Shown: in pieces, positions 24,529 through 30,658 of the stretch
How the letters are laid out: each line of letters opens with the position of its first letter
How positions within the stretch are numbered: the first letter of the stretch is position 1
Source: a virus
DNA length: 35,888 nt
Strand: one strand, 5' to 3'
IMG/VR virus record: IMGVR_UViG_3300044712_002228
Coordinates: 1 to 35,888 of that record
The notes under the pieces: model-generated
What the model saw: the letters and a program-made list of their open reading frames with translations, nothing else
Told to the model about the DNA's origin: nothing
Databases searched by the model: none
Program-made: the position numbers and the translations under genes

Positions 24529-24732
24529 TTATGAGATCCCGTTCACCTGGGCTACCAGGGCTCTCTTTAGGTATTTGTTATTTTTTGCCTTGTTGGCAAG
24601 GTCTATGTTGCGGTAATTACATAGGTGAGAACCGACGTTCGTATTCGAGTTATCGTAGTCGTAATTCGAATCGTCGAACCTGAAACCGGACGACAGAACT
24701 GACAGCTCCTGCAACATACAACCCCGGATCAT
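24529..24732 (-). CDS. Short ORF spanning the template repeat (coding status doubtful)
   Basis: A 67-codon frame starts in a TAATG overlap with the stop of the second target gene and runs through the TR in the same frame as the target proteins (LSSGFRFDD ... VGSHLC). It then ends in a basic stretch (NNKYLKRALVAQVNG) 10 bases before the RT gene. It may simply reflect that the TR arose from a target gene copy; most TRs are not translated. If it is translated, the RT would be reached by coupled translation. Confidence 0.3.
   Translation of the reverse strand: MIRGCMLQELSVLSSGFRFDDSNYDYDNSNTNVGSHLCNYRNIDLANKAKNNKYLKRALVAQVNGIS
24620..24696 (-). repeat. DGR template repeat (TR), 77 bp
   Basis: On the coding strand it matches VR1 (24814-24890) and VR2 (25226-25302) without gaps. 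The TR has 18 adenines on this strand. VR1 differs at 9 of them plus one T, and VR2 differs at 12 and nowhere else. Adenine-rich codons such as AAT, AAC, GAC and TAC occur at the variable positions, the usual TR design. The 3' end (reading GTCGGTTCTC) is invariant and would be the initiation site. TR and RT lie in the same orientation. Confidence 0.93.
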
Positions 24733-25139
24733 TATTCTGAATAAAGAAGATACTCCTGGTATAACTCCTCAAACTGCTTGGCTATGTACAATGCCTTCTC
24801 CTTCGAATCGGTGCAAAGGCGAGAACCGACGCTCGCACTCGAGTAATCGTAGCCGTAATTCGAACCGTCGACCCCGAAACCGGACGACAGAACCCAGAAA
24901 CACGGGTAATATTTCCACTGATTAATATTGCTCCAGTCAGGCTTCCAGGCATTATTAATGGCAAGAAAAATAATGACTAGCTTGTAATAAGCAATCATTG
25001 GTTTAATTGCTTCAATGTGTACAGCCTTTATTTCAGGCACAACAGGATCAATGCCAATTCTTTTACAGGCATCTTCAAAGGTTTTGATCGATTCATAATC
25101 AAACTCTTCAGTCTTTTGTTTAGCGATCTTTTCGGTCAT
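24732..25139 (-). CDS. DGR target protein 2
   Basis: The 135-residue protein is paralogous to the product at 25144-25602. Shared parts are IKTFEDAC and IDP near the start; AIN-x2-W-x-PDW-x-N-x-NQ, a KYYP/KWYP element and LSSGFG before the variable region; VGSRLC at its end; then a helical tail with KQF-x2-LY. The variable segment is about residues 84-109. The VGSRLC end recalls the VGFR-type end of C-type lectin fold DGR targets, so a ligand-binding surface is likely, but the rest of such a domain is short or absent. No signal peptide or membrane segment is present. Confidence 0.85.
   Translation of the reverse strand: MTEKIAKQKTEEFDYESIKTFEDACKRIGIDPVVPEIKAVHIEAIKPMIAYYKLVIIFLAINNAWKPDWSNINQWKYYPCFWVLSSGFGVDGSNYGYDYSSASVGSRLCTDSKEKALYIAKQFEELYQEYLLYSE
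24814..24890 (-). repeat. Variable repeat VR1
   Basis: Aligned without gaps to the TR, it has ten substitutions. Nine are at TR adenines (coding strand) and one is T to G (TTC to GTC, Phe to Val). Residue changes relative to the TR frame are mostly Asn, Asp, Arg or Thr to Gly, Tyr, Ser or Ala. Both flanks share bases with VR2. Confidence 0.92.
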
Positions 25140-25143
25140 AATG

Positions 25144-25602
25144 TTACTTTTTTATGGTTAGGAACTCTTCATATAGACTCAGAAACTGCTTCCCTGCATA
25201 ACTTGATTTTTCTTCCGATTCAAAGCAAAGGCGAGAACCGACGCGCGCATCCGAGAAATCGCAGTCGTAATCCGAATCGCCGAACCCGAAACCGGACGAC
25301 AGTTTAAACCAGGGATACCATTTACGCTGGTTCGTATTATCCCAGTCCGGCTCCCATCCCTGGTTAATGGCCTTAACAATGATCTTTAGTCTCTTGTAAG
25401 CTATCTCATCTAGGGTATCGACGTCGCAACAAACAGCATCCGGATCTATGTCCAGTGCCTCACAGGCGTCCTCGAAGGTTTTTATGTCCTTATACGTAAT
25501 TGTTCTGAAGCTGTCTTTCCCGAAAGCTGCTTCAAATTTTGTCTTCATCTCGGCTGATGCAGTCGGATAAAGATTCTTGGCTTCTTTTAATGTTAATTCC
25601 AT
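25144..25602 (-). CDS. DGR target protein 1
   Basis: This 152-residue protein is the first gene of the DGR block. Its N-terminal 30 residues (ELTLKEAKNLYPTASAEMK) are absent from its paralogue. It continues with IKTFEDACEALDIDPDA, AINQGWEPDWDNTNQRKWYPWF, the variable part (about residues 101-126) and the tail EEKSSYAGKQFLSLYEEFL. The variable part sits before a conserved C-terminal helix rather than at the very end. The gene lies four bases upstream of the second target gene. Its ligand and location are unknown; lack of a signal suggests a cytoplasmic protein or one packaged with the virion. Confidence 0.87.
   Translation of the reverse strand: MELTLKEAKNLYPTASAEMKTKFEAAFGKDSFRTITYKDIKTFEDACEALDIDPDAVCCDVDTLDEIAYKRLKIIVKAINQGWEPDWDNTNQRKWYPWFKLSSGFGFGDSDYDCDFSDARVGSRLCFESEEKSSYAGKQFLSLYEEFLTIKK
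25226..25302 (-). repeat. Variable repeat VR2
   Basis: It aligns without gaps to the 77-bp TR. All 12 substitutions fall on TR adenines of the coding strand (mostly A to G, some A to T and A to C); all non-adenine positions are identical. It produces changes such as Asn to Asp, Phe or Arg and Tyr to Cys relative to the TR frame. Confidence 0.94.
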
Positions 25603-25614
25603 TGTGCTCTAGTA

Positions 25615-25998
25615 TTAGTGTGTTTTACTTGGTTGTATCACTGAAATATCAAGGTAAAATTCTTCGTCCTCAAACCTGTTCCATTCTCCGTGACGGTCAC
25701 CCCTGTTGAGATCAATAATGTATGAGTGTCTGTTTGCAGGGAGTATAGTATAATGAATAGTACCATCAGTGGTGATTGTTACTATCCCTTTGAGATATCT
25801 CTGAAAATCTTTTATCATTTCTTGCTCATCACCAGGCTTATCTATCCACGGGACAGCTACAATATCCATATCTCTGTCAAGACTACCATTAATAAGTAGA
25901 TTGTATCCATAGTCTTCTGCTATTGCTTTCATTTGAGTAAAAAAAATGGCATACATTCCGGGTTTAACTTTTATCGGCTTTCCGTTTTTCCCTTTCAT
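25615..25998 (-). CDS. Conserved phage protein, unknown (possible small nucleotidyltransferase-like fold)
   Basis: The 127-residue protein contains LLINGSLDRDMDIVAVPW, which resembles the GS-x-D-x-D-x-D/E strand-turn motif of minimal nucleotidyltransferases, but the rest of such a domain cannot be confirmed. The C-terminal part (IDLNRGDRHGEWNRFEDEEFYLDISV) is compact and acidic. It lies 12 bases upstream of the DGR target genes and overlaps the SEC-C gene start (ATGA at 25998-25995), so it is in the same operon. Confidence 0.6.
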   Translation of the reverse strand: MKGKNGKPIKVKPGMYAIFFTQMKAIAEDYGYNLLINGSLDRDMDIVAVPWIDKPGDEQEMIKDFQRYLKGIVTITTDGTIHYTILPANRHSYIIDLNRGDRHGEWNRFEDEEFYLDISVIQPSKTH

Positions 25999-26240
25999 AC
26001 CTTATTTGATTGTATTATCTGTTCCTCTTTACGCTTCTTCTCCTCAAGCTGCTTCTCATTAAGCTTTGAGTAGCAATACTTCGTTTCGGTCCCGCAGCAT
26101 TTTTTTGCCTTCTTCCCGCTGCCACACTCACAGGGCTGATTGGGATTTATCTTTTTTGCCGCAAGTGGAAAGCCATTCCCAAGCACGATATCAACATGCC
26201 TGACTCCATTTTGACTTGTTTCATTTTTCTGTTCCATCAC
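25995..26240 (-). CDS. SEC-C motif protein
   Basis: The 81-residue protein has a clear zinc-binding SEC-C motif, CECGSGKKAKKCCG, at about residues 38-51, like the tail of SecA. The remaining C-terminal half is charged and helical. Such small proteins are often phage or plasmid accessory proteins of unknown role; binding to nucleic acid or ribosomal complexes is possible. It is coupled with both neighbours through ATGA overlaps. Confidence 0.7.
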   Translation of the reverse strand: MMEQKNETSQNGVRHVDIVLGNGFPLAAKKINPNQPCECGSGKKAKKCCGTETKYCYSKLNEKQLEEKKRKEEQIIQSNKV

Positions 26241-26443
26241 CTTCCTGGTTTAAGTTTCTTAATCTTGTTGATTTTAGCCCTCAATAGTTTTAAGACCGCG
26301 GTCCTGTTTTTATTCTTCGCCTCATAGGCAAGATTATGATTCAGCATAGTGATATCCTCCCGGATATCATACCCCGTTTTAGGATTTATCAGCCTTAAAG
26401 ACGAGCTGATATCATCCACCGATGTGTTTACAATTATTGCCAT
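26237..26443 (-). CDS. Small basic protein, unknown
   Basis: This 68-residue protein has a basic C-terminus (RAKINKIKKLKPGR) and a helical middle. No motif is recognised. It lies one base from the upstream Cys-rich gene and overlaps the SEC-C gene, so it belongs to the operon and is probably real. Confidence 0.5.
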   Translation of the reverse strand: MAIIVNTSVDDISSSLRLINPKTGYDIREDITMLNHNLAYEAKNKNRTAVLKLLRAKINKIKKLKPGR

Positions 26444-26444
26444 T

Positions 26445-26771
26445 TCACTTTCTGTTAATTATTGTACACGTATTGCAGATCTCTTCATTCTTGTGGCCGC
26501 AATGAATACAGGGATTCAGATCACACTCCTTGCAATCAATCAGCTTATCCATACCTGAAAGATCCAGGTGAGGGCATTCAATGCCGGTGTATTCACATTC
26601 AAACTGAACTCTTGCTCCTTTTACAGGGAGTTCATTGGCAGTTTCTTTTCTTCCTTCGCCACGGGCATATCCCATTAGTACCAGTACCTGGCCTTCATTC
26701 AGCAGGTAACCTGTGTTGAATTGTTCCCTGAAGGCGATCAATAGTTCTTTGTTGGTTTTAGTTTTCATCAA
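26445..26771 (-). CDS. Cys-rich small protein, putative zinc binding
   Basis: The 108-residue protein has an N-terminal helical part (ELLIAFREQFNTGYLLNEGQVLVLMGYARGEG) and a C-terminal cysteine cluster (DCKECDLNPCIHCGHKNEEICNTC) containing several Cx2C pairs, suited to one or two zinc sites. The function is unknown. It overlaps the HNH gene by 14 bases. Confidence 0.55.
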   Translation of the reverse strand: MMKTKTNKELLIAFREQFNTGYLLNEGQVLVLMGYARGEGRKETANELPVKGARVQFECEYTGIECPHLDLSGMDKLIDCKECDLNPCIHCGHKNEEICNTCTIINRK

Positions 26772-27198
26772 ATACCATATTTAATTGAGGATTTTTTTTA
26801 AACCTGGTTGTAAGCATAGTTTCATTCCGGTGTGGCCTGTCATAAATATTATGGCAGTGCTGACACATAGCCAGCAGGTTCTTCGGATGGCAGTTCTCCG
26901 GATTATGATCAAGGTGTGCAACCGTCAATACAATAACGATCGACTTCGGATCCTGATCGCAGCAATTATTATAATGATCCTGAAGCTCCCTGGCAGCCAG
27001 GTAATCTGACAAACCTAGCGGATGCTTGAATGGAGGCGCGGACAGACAGGTAAATAACCCATTGAGCCTGTACCCGACGGAATAATTGCGTACCCCGCAT
27101 ACTTCACAATGGTTGTTTGCCCTGCCCATCCTGATCCGCCTCGATATCATTGGCCAGTCCGGAGGATATAAATTCTGGTTTTCCGGTTTTATTGGCAT
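26758..27198 (-). CDS. HNH endonuclease-like protein
   Basis: In this 146-residue protein a zinc site CEVCG (about 33-37) pairs with a second CQHCHN (about 112-117). The catalytic HNH core is AHLDHNPENCHPKNLLAMCQHCH, with the expected H, N and H residues. It sits in the early/middle operon among small genes, away from the terminase, so it is more probably a nuclease acting on host or competing DNA than a packaging partner. It overlaps the next upstream gene by one base. Confidence 0.8.
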   Translation of the reverse strand: MPIKPENQNLYPPDWPMISRRIRMGRANNHCEVCGVRNYSVGYRLNGLFTCLSAPPFKHPLGLSDYLAARELQDHYNNCCDQDPKSIVIVLTVAHLDHNPENCHPKNLLAMCQHCHNIYDRPHRNETMLTTRFKKNPQLNMVFDEN

Positions 27199-27395
27199 CA
27201 GTCAGCTATTATGTATTCGTTTACAATTAGAGTATCCCATATCCGGTTACGTTCATCAACCGATGTGCAATTGAACCATACGGCCCAGGCCGGATTATTC
27301 TTATCGCGTACTATAATGCGTGGTCTTGGCACTTCTTCTTTCCGGATTATCCTGAATCCGGCTCTTATTACCTTGAACTGGCTTATGTTGTCCAT
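27198..27395 (-). CDS. Small protein, unknown
   Basis: The 65-residue protein reads as a compact beta-rich unit (FKVIRAGFRIIRKEEVPRPR; PAWAVWFNC; WDTLIVNEYI). It ends in a one-base overlap with the HNH gene start. There is no recognisable family. Its start lies inside the overlapping frame 27301-27552, and of the two this one has the better junction with its downstream neighbour. Confidence 0.5.
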   Translation of the reverse strand: MDNISQFKVIRAGFRIIRKEEVPRPRIIVRDKNNPAWAVWFNCTSVDERNRIWDTLIVNEYIIAD

Positions 27396-27552
27396 TTAAA
27401 TACTCTTTTAATGGTATTAATCTTCGGGCTGGTAATTGGCTTATATGAACAATTATGCCGCTTTCATCAATTGCACAGGCTTCCCCGGTCCTTATTACCA
27501 GTCCGGTTGCCTTACACCTCACCTTATGATTTGCTATTGCTGCCTGATACAT
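27301..27552 (-). CDS. Possible overlapping small ORF
   Basis: An 83-codon frame (MYQAAIANHKVRCKATGLV) fills the gap between the glucosaminidase (19-base overlap) and the next small gene, then overlaps the latter by 95 bases in another frame. Without it about 138 bases would be empty, so the N-terminal part is probably coding. The Arg/Lys/Ser-rich C-terminal half looks less natural. Confidence 0.4.
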   Translation of the reverse strand: MYQAAIANHKVRCKATGLVIRTGEACAIDESGIIVHISQLPARRLIPLKEYLNGQHKPVQGNKSRIQDNPERRSAKTTHYSTR

Positions 27553-28010
27553 ACCTGAAGCTTATTCAAATAGTTAGGATCCTCGGCATAGCCAATCAAT
27601 GCCAGGAATGAAAAATAGTCTGTGAGATCTCTGCCTCGTTCCTTGTACCATTCCTGAAATAGCGATACGTCTTTTACGGAATCAAACCAGCTGTTGTATG
27701 CTGCATAGTTATTTGGAGTTGCTCCAAGGGCAGTTGTTTCCCTTCTCCGGGCCTGTCGCATCCCGAACAGGTTATTATGGGTCCTGCACAATTCGCTGGT
27801 AAAATTGCCCGTTTCCAGCCGTGCCTGGGCAAAAACAACGTCTGCCGACATAACACCGGCAATCTCCAGGGCTGCCTTCAGATGCTCCGGGGTCAGTTCC
27901 GCTCCCTGCAGCCATTGTTCAGTCTTCTCCTGGGTGTCACATCCCGATCCGGGTGCGTATCCCTGGAGCGTAACAAGTAGGATCAATGCTAATAATATCA
28001 TTTTCTTCAT
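27534..28010 (-). CDS. Exported glucosaminidase-like peptidoglycan hydrolase
   Basis: The 158-residue protein has a signal peptide (MKKMILLALILLVTLQGYA). The rest matches the GH73/FlgJ-type N-acetylglucosaminidase fold: VFAQARLETGNF with the probable catalytic Glu, then THNNLFGMR, TALGATPNNYAAYNSWFDSVKDV and a helical end. The family cuts glycan strands of peptidoglycan. It is in the early/middle operon, far from the late lysis cluster, directly after a small membrane protein and joined to it by an ATGA junction. Confidence 0.8.
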   Translation of the reverse strand: MKKMILLALILLVTLQGYAPGSGCDTQEKTEQWLQGAELTPEHLKAALEIAGVMSADVVFAQARLETGNFTSELCRTHNNLFGMRQARRRETTALGATPNNYAAYNSWFDSVKDVSLFQEWYKERGRDLTDYFSFLALIGYAEDPNYLNKLQVCIRQQ

Positions 28011-28153
28011 CGTGCTAATTGGTTAATGAATAATACGCTGATCGTCGTGAAACTTATCACGGCGAGACCGGCTGCAGCAAAGATCCCTGCAATGAACAGC
28101 GCCGGGTGTATGTTAATGGTCCTGCCATCGGGCAGATAACACGTTACTTTCAT
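28007..28153 (-). CDS. Small single-membrane-segment protein (48 residues)
   Basis: This short gene starts at ATG 28153, overlapping the stop of the DnaA-like gene in an ATGA junction (28153-28150), and its own TGA overlaps the glucosaminidase start in the same way (28010-28007). The product begins MKVTCYLPDG and contains one hydrophobic helix (ALFIAGIFAAAGLAVISFT). The two perfect junctions make it very likely real. It could be a holin-like partner of the downstream hydrolase. Confidence 0.7.
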   Translation of the reverse strand: MKVTCYLPDGRTINIHPALFIAGIFAAAGLAVISFTTISVLFINQLAR

Positions 28154-28581
28154 AGAATTATCAGTGATGATGAGTAAAAGATGTTCTGGTAAAAATCAAG
28201 CTCGCCGCTCTGTTTAATTTCAGCATCAACGAGCTTTGCCTGCTCTTCCAGGTGTAGTCTGAACCTATGTGTCGAAACCAGGTTGTAAGCCTTATAAATG
28301 ATCGGAGTTACTTTTTTCCTGAACTGCTTGTCGATCTCCAGGAATGTCTCCACCTGGGTAAGATCTCTCCAGGGCGATGCGTGGCTTTTGTAATTGAGTC
28401 TTTCTGCAATGCTCTGAAAGCTCACCTTGGTGTTTTTAAGAATTACATAGCTCGCCACTTGGCGCGCCTCGCATAATTCGTGCTTGCGGCACTTCGATTT
28501 AACCAGTTCAAGTGGCTGCCCAAGCTCCGCGCATACAAGTTCAATGAGTAATTCTTCTATTTCTTTCCTGATGGTTGCCAT
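28150..28581 (-). CDS. DnaA domain IV-like DNA-binding protein
   Basis: The central part of this 143-residue protein follows the C-terminal DNA-binding domain of DnaA: LVKSKCRKHELCEARQVASY, then VSFQSIAERLNYKSHASPWRDLTQVE, the counterpart of the DnaA signature with its H-x-S element. The AAA+ domain is absent. DnaA domain IV recognises DnaA boxes; a stand-alone copy may tether phage DNA, regulate early genes or interfere with host initiation. It lies in the replication/transposition half of the operon. Confidence 0.72.
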   Translation of the reverse strand: MATIRKEIEELLIELVCAELGQPLELVKSKCRKHELCEARQVASYVILKNTKVSFQSIAERLNYKSHASPWRDLTQVETFLEIDKQFRKKVTPIIYKAYNLVSTHRFRLHLEEQAKLVDAEIKQSGELDFYQNIFYSSSLIIL

Positions 28582-28597
28582 ACGAGGGTTTTAAAGA

Positions 28598-28618
28598 GGG
28601 GGCAGGGACACTGCCCCC
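28598..28618. terminator. Hairpin between ParB-like and DnaA-like genes
   Basis: GGGGGCAG (28598-28605) pairs with CTGCCCCC (28611-28618) around GGACA. In the leftward direction it is followed by TCTTTAAAA, a weak T-tract, so it may attenuate transcription inside the early operon. It also resembles the G/C-rich palindromic repeats found elsewhere in this window. Confidence 0.5.
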
Positions 28619-28621
28619 TGG

Positions 28622-29326
28622 TTACCTGATTCTGATTTGATTCTTACTTAAACCTTTATTGTAGATCTCTTCGATCATTTCTAGGTATTGCTCCTTGGTG
28701 TGGCAGCGGACAAAGGATCTGGGCCCGGCTTCAATGTGCTTAATGAAAATGTCAGTTTCCCAGCCTTCAGCCTGTAGTGCCTTGCTCAGGGCAAGAGGGA
28801 ACCGGCTGTCAAACACAAAATCATTCTGAAATCTCCGGTTTAAAGTCTCGCATAATTCGCAAACCCTTTCACAATGTGCTGCGTTCAGAACCTCCAGGTT
28901 GCCAGCTTTTAACGATTTAAGATCTCGTCTGCCCTCACTGTTCGACAGGGTGATCAGTGCGCTGGTGGCCATATCCGGATGATGATTCATCAGGTTGCTC
29001 AAGGTTACATAGGCAACCTTTTTCTCAACCGTATAGAAATTAATGTAATCCATTGCCGTCCAGTTCTTCTGATTGCTGTTAAGCATCGAAATGTCTGCCC
29101 GGTCAATTTTATCCTGCACATAATAAATGGGGACATTAAGGATCTTGGCTGCCTCCAGCCTGTGCTGCCCGTCAACGACTCTCATCTGTTCGTCAACAAC
29201 AATTGGATTAACGTGAAGTAGGTTGCGTGTGGCAATGGCAACCATAAGTTGCTTCACGTGCTTCGGATCCACCTCCCTGTTCGAGGAGAAATCCTTAAAA
29301 ATTGAATAGTCAAGCGTGCTTTTCAT
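28622..29326 (-). CDS. ParB N-terminal domain (ParB/Srx-like) protein
   Basis: The 234-residue protein has an N-terminal ParB/sulfiredoxin-like domain with NPIVVDEQMRVVDGQHRLEAAKIL (about 41-64), containing the DGQHR core that in ParB relatives binds nucleotide. The C-terminal part is helical and has no obvious HTH. In phages such proteins may act as DNA-binding factors, nucleases or modifiers. No ParA partner is present; the nearest ATPases belong to transposition. Confidence 0.75.
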   Translation of the reverse strand: MKSTLDYSIFKDFSSNREVDPKHVKQLMVAIATRNLLHVNPIVVDEQMRVVDGQHRLEAAKILNVPIYYVQDKIDRADISMLNSNQKNWTAMDYINFYTVEKKVAYVTLSNLMNHHPDMATSALITLSNSEGRRDLKSLKAGNLEVLNAAHCERVCELCETLNRRFQNDFVFDSRFPLALSKALQAEGWETDIFIKHIEAGPRSFVRCHTKEQYLEMIEEIYNKGLSKNQIRIR

Positions 29327-29337
29327 TTTTATTTGGA

Positions 29338-29982
29338 TTATGAGATGTCTGTGTACTTGAGTGGAATCCTGCGTTTGACGCCATTATCACTGCTCACATC
29401 TATGTATATTCCCATAGATCCTGGCTTGGTCCTTATTGCTTTATCAAACAGGTCGACTGCTTCAATAAAGAGCTCGCTCTTATGGCTGAGTTTTTTACTA
29501 TTTTGAACCTGGTCTCTGTGTTTCCTCAGGCGAAGCACTTTCCCCATATCAACATTCCCCTTTGGCGAATAGAGAAGGTCATTTACAATTCCCCGGAGTA
29601 AGGCAACAGATTCAGAGTCCTCAAATGAGTTAAAATACTCATCAAATTTCTCTTTTACCATTGTAGAATAAGTGCTGTCGAAATACACGTTATCGGGTTT
29701 GGTAATCTTCACTTCAACACTATTGTCGAATGAATTAATGGACATCCCGTCGGTTGGTTGCTTGTGATTCATAATCTTTGCATCCCGGCATTTTTCTTCA
29801 TACACTTCCTCGTATGCAGTCCTGGTAAGCTCAACAAGCTTCCTGAGCGATTTCTCCACAGCAAGCGCAGCGTCTGCAATCTTATGGCTGTGTTTTTCTT
29901 CGGTCTTCAATACCCGGCGTATTGCATACGTGGGTACTTCTTTCCCTTTGTGGTCGATCCACGTTGTTCCTTTTTGTTTCAT
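29338..29982 (-). CDS. DUF3164 family phage protein
   Basis: The 214-residue protein fits DUF3164, found in early regions of many Mu-like phages: a beginning TTWIDHKGKEVPTYAIRRV, a helical middle with ADAALAVEKSLRKLVELT and an ending GVKRRIPLKYTDIS. The biochemical role is not established. It is coupled to the next gene upstream by an ATGA overlap (29982-29979). Confidence 0.75.
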   Translation of the reverse strand: MKQKGTTWIDHKGKEVPTYAIRRVLKTEEKHSHKIADAALAVEKSLRKLVELTRTAYEEVYEEKCRDAKIMNHKQPTDGMSINSFDNSVEVKITKPDNVYFDSTYSTMVKEKFDEYFNSFEDSESVALLRGIVNDLLYSPKGNVDMGKVLRLRKHRDQVQNSKKLSHKSELFIEAVDLFDKAIRTKPGSMGIYIDVSSDNGVKRRIPLKYTDIS

Positions 29983-30212
29983 CGATTTTCATTATTAGTT
30001 ATTTTGGACTCTTCGTATTCCAGGTTAAGCTCTTTAAGCTTAAATTCCATCTCCTGCGTATCTTTCAATACTGCAGAATAAGTACGCCTCAGTTTATTTT
30101 CAGGCTTATTTAACCACATCCACCTGCGGTCAATGAGGTTCTGAAGAGCTCTGCGCTCATCATCAATTACTGTCAGGGATCTGTGTCCCTTCTTTACATC
30201 TGTTACTGTCAT
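29979..30212 (-). CDS. Small helical protein, unknown
   Basis: This 77-residue charged, largely helical protein (DDERRALQNLIDRRWMWLNKPENKL, then EMEFKLKELNLEYEES) probably forms a coiled coil. No family is recognised. ATGA overlap with DUF3164 and close packing with the upstream gene support it being real. Confidence 0.55.
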   Translation of the reverse strand: MTVTDVKKGHRSLTVIDDERRALQNLIDRRWMWLNKPENKLRRTYSAVLKDTQEMEFKLKELNLEYEESKITNNENR

Positions 30213-30220
30213 AGTTTAGT

Positions 30221-30658
30221 TTAATTGCATTCCGTTAAATGTGTTTCTGCAGCTCTTATTTCCGCATCCTTCTTTAATATCGATTCAAGCTTTGGAATTA
30301 AAGCTTTCATCTCCGCAACCGACATCTCAAAAAGCATTTTACCGGCTATCCTTGGCTGCTGTAAAAAGGAATTTATGTTCTGCCATTGTGTTGTATCAAC
30401 TCCGTGCCTCTGTATCCTGTGCAAAATGGCCGAACGAAGTCTCTTAATTTCCGCCTGGTTGGAGGTCTTGCTGTAAACCTTTACCTGCAGATCAGCTATC
30501 ATTCGCTTATAGTCCTCTGGGTGTTTTGCAAAGAACTCTCTGAGCGACGTAGTAAGCATCCCACTGTATTGCCATACAACATCCTCCTTCGAGGCTCCTT
30601 GCATTTGCGACAGCAGGCTGAAAAACTTATCGTGTGTCCCTTTTTTAGTCATTGTCAT
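30221..30658 (-). CDS. Possible GemA-like (Mu gp16) early protein
   Basis: The frame extends upstream to 30763, but the Met codons at 30658 and 30652, beside the stop of the preceding gene, are the natural starts; from 30658 the product has 145 residues. The C-terminal part (ILHRIQRHGVDTT ... RIAGKMLFEMSVAEMKALIPKLESI) recalls the end of GemA/gp16 proteins of Mu-like phages, which influence host gene expression and DNA topology. The match is weak. The position between the ATPase and DUF3164 fits that region of Mu relatives. Confidence 0.5.
   Translation of the reverse strand: MTMTKKGTHDKFFSLLSQMQGASKEDVVWQYSGMLTTSLREFFAKHPEDYKRMIADLQVKVYSKTSNQAEIKRLRSAILHRIQRHGVDTTQWQNINSFLQQPRIAGKMLFEMSVAEMKALIPKLESILKKDAEIRAAETHLTECN

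Noticed and set aside
24620-25302. Three spaced copies of a similar 77-bp sequence as a CRISPR-like or tandem repeat array
   Set aside because: Copies are far apart, two are inside genes in frame, and they differ only at template adenines, which identifies TR and VRs of a DGR.
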